Shown: positions 8,235 to 16,030, numbered from the stretch's first letter. The stretch is 64,000 nucleotides of DNA from Kumtagia ephedrae (GCF_003012745.1 NZ_PXYK01000020.1:62001-126000); one strand, 5' to 3'. Program-made: numbers and translations. The notes: generated by a model from the sequence alone, not told the origin.

Positions 8235-8555
8235 ATGCACGTTCATGACAATGGAACCGACAACGGACGGCACGCGCTGGCAATCGACATCTGGGAAAAT
8301 GAAGGCGGAACCTCCGGCCGCGATTCCATGGATCATCATTATGGTCGCCGGGTCGAAGCGGACGGCACCTGGAGCATCTATCACGTCTTCACGGGCGTCC
8401 CGGCCGACATCGGCGGCGGTTCGATGACCGGCCTCAGCCGGTCCGCCGCCACCACGGGCATGACGTCTCTCAACCTTCGCAACGAGCACCGCCGCAGGCA
8501 GCGGGTCGAAGGGTATGCCCGGATGTCCGGCGAGATCGGAGCGGCGCGGTCATGA
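8235..8555 (+). CDS. Hypothetical protein
   Basis: A 106-residue protein with a His-rich N-terminus (MHVHDNGTDNGRH, DHHYG) and a polar C-terminus. The segment WSIYHVFTGVPADIGG resembles the small family annotated as hypothetical in other rhizobia. It starts after AGAAAGG and overlaps the DUF1488 gene by 4 bp. The clustered histidines could bind metal, but that is conjecture. Confidence 0.68.
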   Translation: MHVHDNGTDNGRHALAIDIWENEGGTSGRDSMDHHYGRRVEADGTWSIYHVFTGVPADIGGGSMTGLSRSAATTGMTSLNLRNEHRRRQRVEGYARMSGEIGAARS

Positions 8556-8827
8556 CCCTGGGCTTTCCCAATCCGAGCCGCAGCTTCGACGAGACGAGGA
8601 ACGCGGTTCGCTTCATCGGCCATGACGGCATGTTCGAAGTGCCGTTCTTCATTGAGGCCGGCGCGCTCGCGGGACCGCTTCGAGCGCCGGGCAGGACCGG
8701 GCCGGGCGAAGCCGATTGTCTCGCCGCCTTCGACGCGGCCCGCAGTTCGATCCATGAGGTCGCCCGCAAGGCTTATACCCAGGGCCGCCGTCCCTCCTAC
8801 ACCCTGACCGCCGCCGATTTCCGCTGA
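8552..8827 (+). CDS. DUF1488 family protein
   Basis: A 91-residue protein matching the DUF1488 pattern: an N-terminal LGFPNPSRSFDETRNAVRF, a central FIGHDGMFEVPFFIEAGAL, and a C-terminal helix with AFDAARSSIHEVARKAY. The family is small, widespread in Rhizobiales and Burkholderiales, and without known function. It is the last gene of the small-protein run and is translationally coupled to the preceding gene. Confidence 0.82.
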   Translation: MTLGFPNPSRSFDETRNAVRFIGHDGMFEVPFFIEAGALAGPLRAPGRTGPGEADCLAAFDAARSSIHEVARKAYTQGRRPSYTLTAADFR

Positions 8828-8855
8828 CATACGCCGCGCATGCGGCGTTCCAATC

Positions 8856-9689
8856 CTATTCCACCCCCATCACCAGCCCCTCGATGTCGTGCTTCTGCGT
8901 CACCGGCACGAGTTCCTCGACCACCCGGCAGACGAGATGCTCGCGCACCCTTGCCGGCAGGACGTCGTAATAATCCTGCGTCACCATCAGGTCGTGCAGC
9001 TTGTCGTGGCCCGCACCCGGCGCGTCGACGCCGAGCACCATCACCGGCCGGGCGATCGGCGAGGGATGCGCCGTGCCGCGGTGGATGGTCAGCGCCGAAC
9101 GGCAGGAGATGTCGCCCATTTTCGGGTATTTCTTCACGCCTTTTGCCGAAAACTGCCCCCAAATTTCCTCGGGCGGGAACATTTCGTGCTTCCAGTCGCG
9201 GCCGTCGACATACTGCGTGCCCGGCGCCACCTCGAACGGCCCCATGTCCTCGGTGACGTCGACGCCGGTCAGGTTGAAGGCGAGCGAGGTGATGCGGCGG
9301 TCGCGATAGGTGTCTTGAGGCGACGGGAAGTCGCGGTGCCAGGGTTGGTTCTTGGCGCCCTGGAACGGCGTGTCGAAGCCGATCTCGACGATTTTGTAGT
9401 CCGGCCCGAGTGCCGCCTCGCACATCGCCACCACCCAGGGATGGGTGGTCAGCTCGACGAAGCCGGAAAACTCCTGCGGGTGGATTTCCACATACCAGCG
9501 GCGCGGCCCACGCCCGACCGCACCGCCCGGGCGCTGGATCGCCTTCCAAAACGCCGTCATCATGTCCTCGCGCATCGCCTCGGCGAAGTCGCGGCTGAAG
9601 GCGCCTTTCCTGCCGACGATGCCGTCCGCCGTCAGCGTCGCGATGTCGGCCGAAACGTCGATGGCGGCCGCGGCCGTGTGAACGGTCAT
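8856..9689 (-). CDS. Phytanoyl-CoA dioxygenase (PhyH) family protein
   Basis: A 277-residue Fe(II)/2-oxoglutarate oxygenase of the PhyH family. The iron ligands are the H118-x-D120 pair in PWHRDF and a histidine in ALTIHRGTAH (203 or 208), with Arg214 a good candidate for 2-oxoglutarate binding. The start has a GGGAGG ribosome-binding site. These enzymes hydroxylate diverse small molecules. The gene stands alone between the small-protein island and a palindromic element, so context gives no hint of substrate. Confidence 0.87.
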   Translation of the reverse strand: MTVHTAAAAIDVSADIATLTADGIVGRKGAFSRDFAEAMREDMMTAFWKAIQRPGGAVGRGPRRWYVEIHPQEFSGFVELTTHPWVVAMCEAALGPDYKIVEIGFDTPFQGAKNQPWHRDFPSPQDTYRDRRITSLAFNLTGVDVTEDMGPFEVAPGTQYVDGRDWKHEMFPPEEIWGQFSAKGVKKYPKMGDISCRSALTIHRGTAHPSPIARPVMVLGVDAPGAGHDKLHDLMVTQDYYDVLPARVREHLVCRVVEELVPVTQKHDIEGLVMGVE

Positions 9690-9822
9690 GGTTTTCCTCC
9701 CAGGTTCGTCCCGCCGCTGGTCATACGGCGCTGATGAGCGCTCATATTATGAGCAAGAGTTCGGGTTGGCAACGCCGCCCGGGCTGGAAGCCATACCGCC
9801 GGTCGCGGGTTCTGATCGAAAC

Positions 9823-9962
9823 CCCCTCTCCGGCCTTTCGGGCCACCTCTCCCCCACTATGTGGGGGCGAGGAACCGCTGCCGCGATGCCGGCGCCTCTC
9901 CAGCCTGGGTTCCTCGCCCCCACATAGTGGGGGAGAGGTGGCCCGAAGGGCCGGAGAAGGGG
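9823..9962. repeat. Long near-perfect inverted repeat
   Basis: Arms at about 9823-9876 and 9908-9962 are inverted copies of roughly 54 bases with only two or three differences; each arm contains its own short hairpin (cccccactatgtggggg). The element occupies the 333-base gap between the PhyH gene and the DUF423 gene. I see nothing else there. Confidence 0.85.
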
Positions 9963-10022
9963 GGCCTCGTCACAGGCAAATGCGGGGTCGGAACCGTCGG
10001 GATATAAGAAGCCGGCTCAGCC

Positions 10023-10370
10023 TCAGCGTCGCAAAAGCGCCGACACCGCCACCAGAACCCAGCCGGCGATCAGCAGCGTGCCGCCGGCCGGTGCGGCGTA
10101 GGCGAACAGCCGCTCGCCGAGAAAGTCGCGGGCAGCCAGGTCGCCGCAGAACAGCACCAGGGCGACGGCCAGCACGTAGCCACCCAGGCGCGCCGTCCTG
10201 AAAGCCAGCAGCGACAGCCCGATCAGCGCCGGGGCATGCACCAGCAGGAAGGTCGCGGCGGTCTGCAGGTTCGCTCCGCCCCGATGTGCCGCGGCGGCCG
10301 ACAGGGCGACGCCCAGCGCGCCCGCCAGGCCGGCGAGCAGGATCAGTATGCGGTCGGCAGTGTCGGTCAT
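10023..10370 (-). CDS. DUF423 family inner-membrane protein
   Basis: A 115-residue membrane protein with four hydrophobic segments and the family-typical arrangement: a first helix with GLAGALGVALSAAAAHRGG, then the LQTAATFLLVHAPALIGLS region, and a final helix near the C-terminus. DUF423 proteins (YgdD-like) are widespread, and their role is unknown. The long open frame upstream of this ATG is not credible, because it lacks family similarity and is antisense to another gene. Confidence 0.83.
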   Translation of the reverse strand: MTDTADRILILLAGLAGALGVALSAAAAHRGGANLQTAATFLLVHAPALIGLSLLAFRTARLGGYVLAVALVLFCGDLAARDFLGERLFAYAAPAGGTLLIAGWVLVAVSALLRR

Positions 10371-10613
10371 CTGCAAAGGCTCCGGGCACACCGCGGCTGC
10401 TGTCCGGCAGGGATCGGGACGATGGACGCTTGCCCTGCTGGGCGCCGACCCCTGCCCTATGCCCCGCCTACCCGCCGCGGGACCGTTGCGCCAGTCGGCC
10501 GATCGCCGCACCGGGCGGCCCCGCACGGAAACCTCGCAAGAACCCGTGCGTTTGACTGGAAGCGACGTTACGGTTGGAATGGCGGAAAAATGCAGGCAAC
10601 ACGGAGAATGATC

Positions 10614-10895
10614 ATGGCAACGCGGACCCGGCGGCCCGGCGACCCTCTCGCCGCGGCGGAGGCAGTCTTCAAGCGAAAACCGGCACCGGCCGTGCAGGCG
10701 CAAGCGCCCGTCCGCAGCGCCGCCCGCGAAACGGTGACGCTGCGGCTCGAGCGCGACGTGCTCGACCATTTCCAGGCGGACGGGCCGGGCTGGCAGGAGC
10801 GCATCAATGCTGCACTGCGGGAGGCGGCCGGCCTCGGCGGTGCCGGCGACACCGGCAAGCGCCCCGAGGAGCTCGACGCCTCCAACGACGATTAG
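10614..10895 (+). CDS. Orphan BrnA-type (DUF4415) antitoxin-like protein
   Basis: A 93-residue protein. The C-terminal half carries the BrnA/DUF4415 signature, VTLRLERDVLDHFQADGPGWQ followed by RINAALREAAG (residues about 42-75), a ribbon-helix-helix DNA-binding region. The N-terminus is a basic linker. I prefer the ATG at 10614, seven bases after a GGAG. BrnA is normally encoded directly after the BrnT toxin, but no BrnT-like frame is adjacent here. It may act as a stand-alone regulator or be the remnant of a toxin-antitoxin pair. Confidence 0.75.
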   Translation: MATRTRRPGDPLAAAEAVFKRKPAPAVQAQAPVRSAARETVTLRLERDVLDHFQADGPGWQERINAALREAAGLGGAGDTGKRPEELDASNDD

Positions 10896-11110
10896 CGTTG
10901 CTGGGCGGACGCTTCGGCCAGCAGCCATCCGGCGCCGGCTTCGCGCTTTTGGCAAGCAAAATGCCCCGGGAAGAGCCGGTTTCAGCGGTTGTGAGCAAAT
11001 TCCGCGCCTCGCAGGCCGGTTTCCGGAGGCAGACCGTTGATTTTGCTGGACGATTGCGCGCCGCGACTCCGGCACGCAGGAAATTCATCCCCTTTTTCAG
11101 CGATGCCGAC

Positions 11111-11144
11111 AAGAAAAAAGCCCGTCGGTGGGAACCGACGGGCT
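11111..11144 (-). terminator. Rho-independent terminator
   Basis: A perfect 11-bp stem (agcccgtcggt at 11119-11129 and accgacgggct at 11134-11144) with a 4-base loop is followed on the minus strand by a run of six T. It lies downstream of the DUF1127 gene and should end its short transcript. Confidence 0.88.
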
Positions 11145-11238
11145 CGAGAAAACCGGCATTCTGGGGGAGGAGGAGGGGAACGAATGCCGGTCCTTGTCGC
11201 CGCGGCTGGGAGGAGAAAACCGCAGCGAAAACCGATGT

Positions 11239-11382
11239 TTACTGGCGGCCCTTGGCGGCCACCACGGTGATGTCGGCGCGGCTGATGCCGAGGTCGGCGA
11301 GCTCGCGATTGGAAAGGCGGCTCAGCTCGTTGACGGTGTCGCGATAACGGCGCCAGTTGCGGTAGTTGCGGATGATGTTCAT
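11239..11382 (-). CDS. DUF1127 family small protein
   Basis: A 47-residue protein, almost entirely the DUF1127 motif: NWRRYRDTVNELSRLSNRELADLGISRADI. These small Arg-rich proteins are frequent in Rhizobiales; in Agrobacterium members influence phosphate and central metabolism and RNA turnover. The start at MNIIRNYRN gives the usual length, whereas upstream residues of the longer open frame do not fit. A strong terminator follows, so it is probably a monocistronic gene. About 100 bases of the 343-base stretch before it (10896-11110) show nothing recognisable. Confidence 0.88.
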   Translation of the reverse strand: MNIIRNYRNWRRYRDTVNELSRLSNRELADLGISRADITVVAAKGRQ

Positions 11383-11543
11383 GGTTGGTCTCTCTTTTTT
11401 CTTGCGTGCCGATGTTCTCGTTGCGACGCTGAGATAAGAGACCGCCCTTCGAATTTGAATGGATGCCTTTGCATGGTTGCAATGCACAAATGCAAGGCTG
11501 TATGCCAGCGTTTAAGGCAGATTGTGCCACGTTTGGAGGCGGT

Positions 11544-12191
11544 TCACGCCTTGTGCGGCGCAATATCGCGATGCGCCGCGACGCCGTCGCAGAAGGCCTC
11601 GACGATGAAGGTGATCTGCGCCGCGACTTCCGAGGGCGGCACGCCGAGGAAGCGCCGCTGCTGCCCGAGGCTGACGATGCCGTGCACGGCCGCGAACAGG
11701 GCGCGCGCCACCAGCGCCAGGCGCTCCTCCGTCTCGGCCGGCAGGAGCAGCCGGAGCGGCCTGACGACGTGGCCGATCAGCCGGGCGTTCTCCGCCTCCC
11801 GGCGCGCCGCGAAGTCGGGGCCGGCACGCGCGCCGAGCTCGAAGATGGCCGACCACAGCAGCGGGTTGTCGATGACGAAGGCGAGATAGGTGCGGCCGAG
11901 CTGGACGAGCTGGCGCTTGGGATCGCCGCCGGCCTCCGCCGCAAGCGCCCCGGTGACCGCTGCTTCTAGCCGCTCGGCGGTGCGCGAGTTGACGGCCGCC
12001 GCCAGCGCATCCATGTCGGCGAAGATGTTGTAGATGGCGCCCACCGCGCAGCCCGCCTCCGCCGCCATGTCGCGAGCCGTCAGCGAGCGATAGCCGGTTT
12101 GCGCGATCCTGCGCTCGGCCGCCTCGATCAGCGCCTGGCGCAGCCTTTCGCGTCGCTGCTGGGTCTTCCCGGTCAATTGCTCTTCCTTCAT
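11544..12191 (-). CDS. TetR family transcriptional regulator
   Basis: A regulator of about 215 residues. The N-terminal helix-turn-helix (ALIEAAERRIAQTGYRSLTARD...GCAVGAIYNIFADMDAL) is typical TetR, and the C-terminal domain resembles TetR_C_33/WHG-type ligand domains (LGRTYLAFVIDNPLLWSAIFE). I start at ATG 12191 because the longer reading begins with TTG inside a palindromic operator. It is divergent from the three phospholipid genes and probably represses them and itself. The start codon has only a weak ribosome-binding site. Confidence 0.87.
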   Translation of the reverse strand: MKEEQLTGKTQQRRERLRQALIEAAERRIAQTGYRSLTARDMAAEAGCAVGAIYNIFADMDALAAAVNSRTAERLEAAVTGALAAEAGGDPKRQLVQLGRTYLAFVIDNPLLWSAIFELGARAGPDFAARREAENARLIGHVVRPLRLLLPAETEERLALVARALFAAVHGIVSLGQQRRFLGVPPSEVAAQITFIVEAFCDGVAAHRDIAPHKA

Positions 12192-12198
12192 CCGGCCA

Positions 12199-12267
12199 TG
12201 AACAGCGTTCAAATAATCCTTGAACGCTGTTCATAATTGTGGCAGAGATAACGTGAACGGGGTTCAA
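12199..12267. promoter_or_regulatory. Three tandem TetR-type operators
   Basis: Three copies of a 14-bp near-palindrome TGAAC-NNN-GTTCAA occur at 12199-12212, 12220-12233 (inverted) and 12254-12267. The first two also form a perfect 15-bp inverted repeat with a 7-base spacer. Their position between the divergent TetR gene and the phospholipid operon makes TetR binding likely. Confidence 0.8.
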
Positions 12268-12286
12268 GTCAAGGGATCATCGGGCA

Positions 12287-12892
12287 ATGGCGACGCTCTA
12301 CACGCTGAAGCCGGCTTTCCAGGCGAGGCTGCGGCCGCTGGTGAGGCGGCTGGCCGGGGCCGGCGTGACGGCCAATCAGGTGACCGTCGCGGCCGCGCTG
12401 CTGTCGTTCGCCGCCGCCGCGATGGTCGTGGCGTTCCCGCAGGGGCGCGAAATCTTCCTGCTCATCCCGTTGGCCCTGTTTCTGCGCATGGCGCTGAACG
12501 CCGTCGACGGCATGCTGGCGCGCGAGCACGGCCAGGCTTCGACCTTCGGCATGTACCTCAACGAGTTATGCGACGTCGCATCGGATATCGCCCTGATCCT
12601 GTGCTTCGCCGCCGTCCCGGCCTTCCCCGCCTGGGGCGTCGTCGCCTTCGCCGTCGCGGCGGTGGCCGTCGAATTCGCCGGCGTGCTCGGCATCCCCGCC
12701 GGGATCGGCCGCAACTATGCCGGGCCGTTCGGCAAGAGCGACCGCGCTTTCGCGCTCGGGCTGCTCGCCGTGTTGCTCGCCGCCGACCTGCGGATTGCCG
12801 CGATAGCGCCCTACGTGTTCCCGATCCTGGCGCTGCTGTCGCTCGCCACCATTGTCAACCGCGTCCGCGCCGGCCTGCGGCCGACTGCGTGA
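12287..12892 (+). CDS. CDP-alcohol phosphatidyltransferase family protein (YnbA-like)
   Basis: A 201-residue membrane protein strongly resembling E. coli YnbA, including LYTLKPAFQ, the catalytic region MALNAVDGMLAREHGQ...NELCDVASD near residues 68-98, and YAGPFGKSDRA. The classic motif D-x2-DG-x2-AR-x8-G-x3-D-x3-D has Asn at the first and third Asp positions, as I recall for YnbA itself, so this is a subfamily feature rather than decay. Such enzymes transfer a phosphatidyl group from CDP-diacylglycerol to an alcohol; the acceptor is unknown here. It is the first gene of an operon with an acyltransferase and a CdsA-like enzyme. Confidence 0.88.
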   Translation: MATLYTLKPAFQARLRPLVRRLAGAGVTANQVTVAAALLSFAAAAMVVAFPQGREIFLLIPLALFLRMALNAVDGMLAREHGQASTFGMYLNELCDVASDIALILCFAAVPAFPAWGVVAFAVAAVAVEFAGVLGIPAGIGRNYAGPFGKSDRAFALGLLAVLLAADLRIAAIAPYVFPILALLSLATIVNRVRAGLRPTA

Positions 12893-12917
12893 CAACCCCT
12901 CCACACGGCAGAAGACC

Positions 12918-13586
12918 ATGAACGGGTTGCGAAGCTTCCTCTCCCGCCAGTTGCACCGGACGAGTTCCATCGGCCTGTCGGCGCTGGCGCGGGCGATCAC
13001 CGGGGTCAGGCCGATCTGGATCGGCAGCGCGTCGTCGGAACGCCAGCGCATCTATTTCGCCAACCATGCCAGCCACGGCGACTTCATCCTGCTGTCCGCC
13101 TGCCTGCCTGAACAGGAGCGCCAGCGCACCCGCGCGGTGGCCGCGGCCGACTACTGGGGCAAGTCGCGTCTGCGCCGCTTCATCGCCGAGGACATGCTGT
13201 CGTCCGTGCTCATCCGTCGCGACTGGAAGGAGCCGGCGGACAATCCGGTCAACGCCATGCTCGGCGTGCTCGACCAGGGCTATTCGCTGATCCTCTTTCC
13301 CGAGGGCACGCGCAACATGACGGAGGACGAACCGCTGCTGCGCTTCCGCTCCGGCCTCTACAATCTGGCCATGGCGCGGCCGCGGGTCGAACTGGTGCCG
13401 TGCTGGATCGAGAACATGTCGCGCGTGCTGCCGAAAGGCCAGTTCCTGCCCGTGCCGCTGCTCTGCCGCGTCGTCTTCGGGCCGCCGATCGCGATCGGCG
13501 ACGGCGAGGATCGTTTGGATTTCCTCAACCGCGCGCACGCCGCGCTGCTTGCGCTGAGACCGCACCGGCGGGGGGACAGGAGATGA
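12918..13586 (+). CDS. 1-acyl-sn-glycerol-3-phosphate acyltransferase family protein
   Basis: A 222-residue PlsC-like acyltransferase. The H-x4-D catalytic motif is in NHASHGD near residue 50 and the FPEGTR acceptor motif follows around residue 138. The family esterifies lysophosphatidate to phosphatidate at the inner membrane. The start ATG at MNGLRSFLSRQ is chosen over an upstream frame overlapping the preceding gene. It is coupled by an ATGA overlap to the cytidylyltransferase gene, so the operon could make phosphatidate, activate it and transfer it to an alcohol. Confidence 0.88.
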   Translation: MNGLRSFLSRQLHRTSSIGLSALARAITGVRPIWIGSASSERQRIYFANHASHGDFILLSACLPEQERQRTRAVAAADYWGKSRLRRFIAEDMLSSVLIRRDWKEPADNPVNAMLGVLDQGYSLILFPEGTRNMTEDEPLLRFRSGLYNLAMARPRVELVPCWIENMSRVLPKGQFLPVPLLCRVVFGPPIAIGDGEDRLDFLNRAHAALLALRPHRRGDRR

Positions 13587-14518
13587 TGCGCGAGACCACC
13601 CTGCTCTTTCTCGGCCTGGGCGGCGTGCTCGTGGCCGCGAGCCTCGTCTCGGCGCTGCTCGCCTGGCGCTCGGGCGACCCGGTCGGCCCCGTGCTCGTCA
13701 ATCTCAACCAGCGTATCCAGGCCTGGTGGGTTATGGTGGCGCTGATCGGCGTCGCCTTCATCTTCGGCATGACCGGCATGACCGTGCTGTTCGCGCTGAT
13801 CTCGTTTGCGGCGCTGCGCGAGTTCGTGACGCTGACGCACACCCGCCGCGGCGACCACTGGGTGCTGCTCGCCATGTTCCTGGCGATTATACCGTTCCAG
13901 TACTGGCTGGTATGGACCGCCTGGTACGGCCTCTTCACCATCTTCATCCCGGTCTACTGCTTCCTGCTGATGCCCGCGGTGACCGCGCTGCAGGGGGATA
14001 CCGAGCGTTTCCTCGAACGGGTGGCCGCCCAGCAATGGGCAGTGATGCTGGTGGTCTACTGCGTCAGCCACGTGCCGGCGCTGCTGACGCTGGAGATCCC
14101 GGGCTTCGAGGGACGCCATCTCCTGCTCGTGGCCTTCCTGATCATCACCGTGCAGGGCAGCGACGTGCTGCAATATGTCTTCGGAAAGCTGCTCGGCCGC
14201 CGCAGCGTGGCCCCGGCGGTGTCGCCGTCGAAGACCTGGGAAGGCCTGGTCGGGGGAGTGGCGTCCGCATGCCTGCTCGGCGCCGGACTGTCCTTCCTCA
14301 CGCCGTTCACGGCGCTGCAGGCGGCGGTCGTCGCCTTCGCCGTCTGCCTGATGGGCTTTCTCGGCGGGCTGGTCGCCTCGGCGATCAAGCGCGACCAGGG
14401 CGTGAAGGACTGGGGCCACATGATCGAAGGCCACGGCGGCATGCTCGACCGCGCCGACAGCCTGGTCTTCGCCGCGCCGGTGTTCTTTCACATCGTGCGG
14501 TATTTTTGGACTGTTTAG
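13583..14518 (+). CDS. Phosphatidate cytidylyltransferase (CdsA/YnbB-like)
   Basis: A 311-residue polytopic membrane enzyme making CDP-diacylglycerol from phosphatidate and CTP. The CdsA signature lies near the C-terminus: SAIKRDQGVKDWG followed by HMIEGHGGMLDRADS. The N-terminal half has several membrane segments as in E. coli YnbB. Length and partnership with a YnbA-like transferase and an acyltransferase match YnbAB-type clusters, distinct from the housekeeping cdsA. The TAG stop codon is the border of the downstream octamer array. Confidence 0.9.
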   Translation: MMRETTLLFLGLGGVLVAASLVSALLAWRSGDPVGPVLVNLNQRIQAWWVMVALIGVAFIFGMTGMTVLFALISFAALREFVTLTHTRRGDHWVLLAMFLAIIPFQYWLVWTAWYGLFTIFIPVYCFLLMPAVTALQGDTERFLERVAAQQWAVMLVVYCVSHVPALLTLEIPGFEGRHLLLVAFLIITVQGSDVLQYVFGKLLGRRSVAPAVSPSKTWEGLVGGVASACLLGAGLSFLTPFTALQAAVVAFAVCLMGFLGGLVASAIKRDQGVKDWGHMIEGHGGMLDRADSLVFAAPVFFHIVRYFWTV

Positions 14519-14744
14519 GGCAGTAGGGCAGTAGGGCAGTAGGGCAGTAGGGCAGTAGGGCAGTAGGGCAGTAGAAGGGAACGCGAGTTCACGCAGACGT
14601 CAACCTTTATCCCGGCGGGATAACCGGTATTTATCGATGCGCGCTTAACCCGCTGTTCCCGAGAGGGAGACTCCTACTGCCCTACTGCCCTACTGCCCTA
14701 CTGCCCTACTGCCCTACTGCCCTACTGCCCTACTGCCCTACTGC
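14517..14744. repeat. Two octamer tandem arrays in inverted orientation
   Basis: Seven copies of agggcagt run from 14517 to 14572, and eight copies of its complement actgccct from 14676 to 14739 with a partial ninth. The 100-base spacer contains a further palindrome, ttatcccg-g-cgggataa at 14607-14623. The arrays can pair over about 56 bases. The stop codons of the two convergent genes on either side (CdsA-like and L,D-transpeptidase) are formed by the outermost repeat units. The structure may serve as a bidirectional terminator. Confidence 0.92.
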
Positions 14745-15199
14745 GTGATCACGATGCTGGTGTTGGTCGGCCCGAACGTCTCGACCAGGCCGTAGAAATC
14801 GGCGGCGTCGCTGGGGTGCAGCCTTATGCAGCCGTGCGAGGCGGGGCGGCCGAGCCGTTTTATGGCGTCGGTCGCATGCACGGCATAACCGCCGTGAAAA
14901 AACACCGAGTGCGGCATCGGCGCGTTGTCGTATTTGCGCGAGTACCACATCCGGTGCATGCGCGTTGGCCTGAACGAACCCGTCGGGGTCACGTAGCCCT
15001 TCCCCGCCGTGGACACCTTCCAGGCGAAGGTGGGCCGGCCGTCGATCGACACGTGCATCGTCTGCGTTGACAGCGACACCTGCGCGACGAGCTTTCCGCT
15101 CGACGCTTCGGCCGCGCCGGCATCGAGAAGCAGCGCCATGGCCGCCATCGTTCCGGCGGCGGCGATGTTGATGAGTTTCGCCGAAAGAATCCTGCTCAT
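14738..15199 (-). CDS. L,D-transpeptidase (YkuD domain)
   Basis: A 153-residue exported enzyme. It has an N-terminal signal sequence (residues 1-32, IAAAGTMAAMALLLDAGAAEA) and then a single YkuD domain with the catalytic motif HATDAIKRLGRPASHGCIRL, catalytic Cys124 and supporting His108 and His122. It forms 3-3 peptidoglycan cross-links or attaches proteins to the wall in the periplasm. The last codon and stop (CAG TAG) are provided by the octamer repeat. It is small for the family but complete. Confidence 0.92.
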   Translation of the reverse strand: MSRILSAKLINIAAAGTMAAMALLLDAGAAEASSGKLVAQVSLSTQTMHVSIDGRPTFAWKVSTAGKGYVTPTGSFRPTRMHRMWYSRKYDNAPMPHSVFFHGGYAVHATDAIKRLGRPASHGCIRLHPSDAADFYGLVETFGPTNTSIVITQ

Positions 15200-15531
15200 G
15201 TCCGGGTCCCTCCCCTCGTCTTTCCGGGCGGGCTTATCGCAACGTCATGTTTCGATTCTATTTCGCTTGTTTGTCGCTACGTTTCGATTTTGTATCCGAT
15301 TTCGCCCGAATTTGCCCGAAATGAATAAATAGTCTGGACAAGTTCGGTCACATGTGGTCATAGAAGGCTGCACTTCGGTTTCCAAGCCACTATCCGGTCG
15401 CCCGGCAAGGTGCCGCATTCCAGGGCCAAGAGGCTTGGTAACGCGAATGCAACAATGCCTCATCGTTGCGGCATCGTCCCGATACATCCGGACATGATTG
15501 TGCTCAGTAACGAAAGTGGACTGAAGAACGC
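15200..15531. other. Intergenic region, relatively AT-rich
   Basis: About 330 bases between the divergent L,D-transpeptidase and a small secreted protein. It holds a direct repeat (gtttcgatt at 15249-15257 and 15281-15289) and a low-GC stretch to about 15340, probably promoter DNA. No gene is evident. Confidence 0.5.
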
Positions 15532-15702
15532 ATGCGGGGGAGCACTTACCTGTGGCTGAAGCGGGTCGTCATCGCGACGGCAGCCCTGGCTGTGATCGGC
15601 CTTCTGGCCGATGCGGGCCGGGCAGCGCGGACGGAAGACGGCGGCGCAAGCCGGTTGCCGGCCGAGCCGGCAACCCAGGTCGGGGAAATTCCCGCCGCTT
15701 GA
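15532..15702 (+). CDS. Small secreted or membrane-anchored protein
   Basis: A 56-residue frame beginning MRGSTYLWLKRVVIATAALAV and continuing with a hydrophobic segment to about residue 28, then a polar tail rich in Ala, Pro and Glu. This could be a signal peptide with a short mature part or a single-pass protein. The ribosome-binding site is weak, so the call rests on codon use and the signal-like N-terminus. Confidence 0.42.
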   Translation: MRGSTYLWLKRVVIATAALAVIGLLADAGRAARTEDGGASRLPAEPATQVGEIPAA

Positions 15703-15858
15703 GAAAAGACGGCCGGTGGAGGTTCGGCGTTGAACCTTCCGCGGCACCGCGCGTTAAGGCGGCGTCGACGATCCGACACACCTGCGCCGACACGGTTTCA
15801 AATGCACTCGGCTCATCGGATCGTCGCGGAGCGATGCGCCGGTTTTGGGAAATTGGAC

Positions 15859-16017
15859 ATGAACTCCAAACTCGCCTCGGGCGTCCTGACCGCCCTGATC
15901 TATGTTCAGGTCGTGCTGTGTTTCGCGGGCGCGGCCACCGTCCTGCTGCGGGATCGCGTCAGCGCGCAGAATGTCGCCGCCGAGACGGTCGTGCCGGCGG
16001 ACGCCGTCCGCCTGTAG
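15859..16017 (+). CDS. Small membrane protein, unknown function
   Basis: A 52-residue protein, MNSKLASGVLTALIYVQVVLC plus FAGAATVLLRDRVSAQN, with one N-terminal hydrophobic segment and a short acidic tail. It is convergent with the atypical response regulator and ends 13 bases from it. No family is recognised. Confidence 0.48.
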   Translation: MNSKLASGVLTALIYVQVVLCFAGAATVLLRDRVSAQNVAAETVVPADAVRL

Positions 16018-16030
16018 AAGCGCACGCCGA

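Noticed and set aside
10527-10552. EcfG-like promoter (GGAAAC, 16 bases, CGTT) before the BrnA-type gene.
   Set aside because: The -35 differs from the GGAAC consensus and I could not judge significance by eye.
10023-11075. 350-codon frame upstream of the DUF423 gene.
   Set aside because: Only the last 115 residues match the family; the rest lies antisense to the BrnA-type gene.
14517-14744. Possible CRISPR array.
   Set aside because: The units are contiguous 8-mers without spacers and no cas genes are present.
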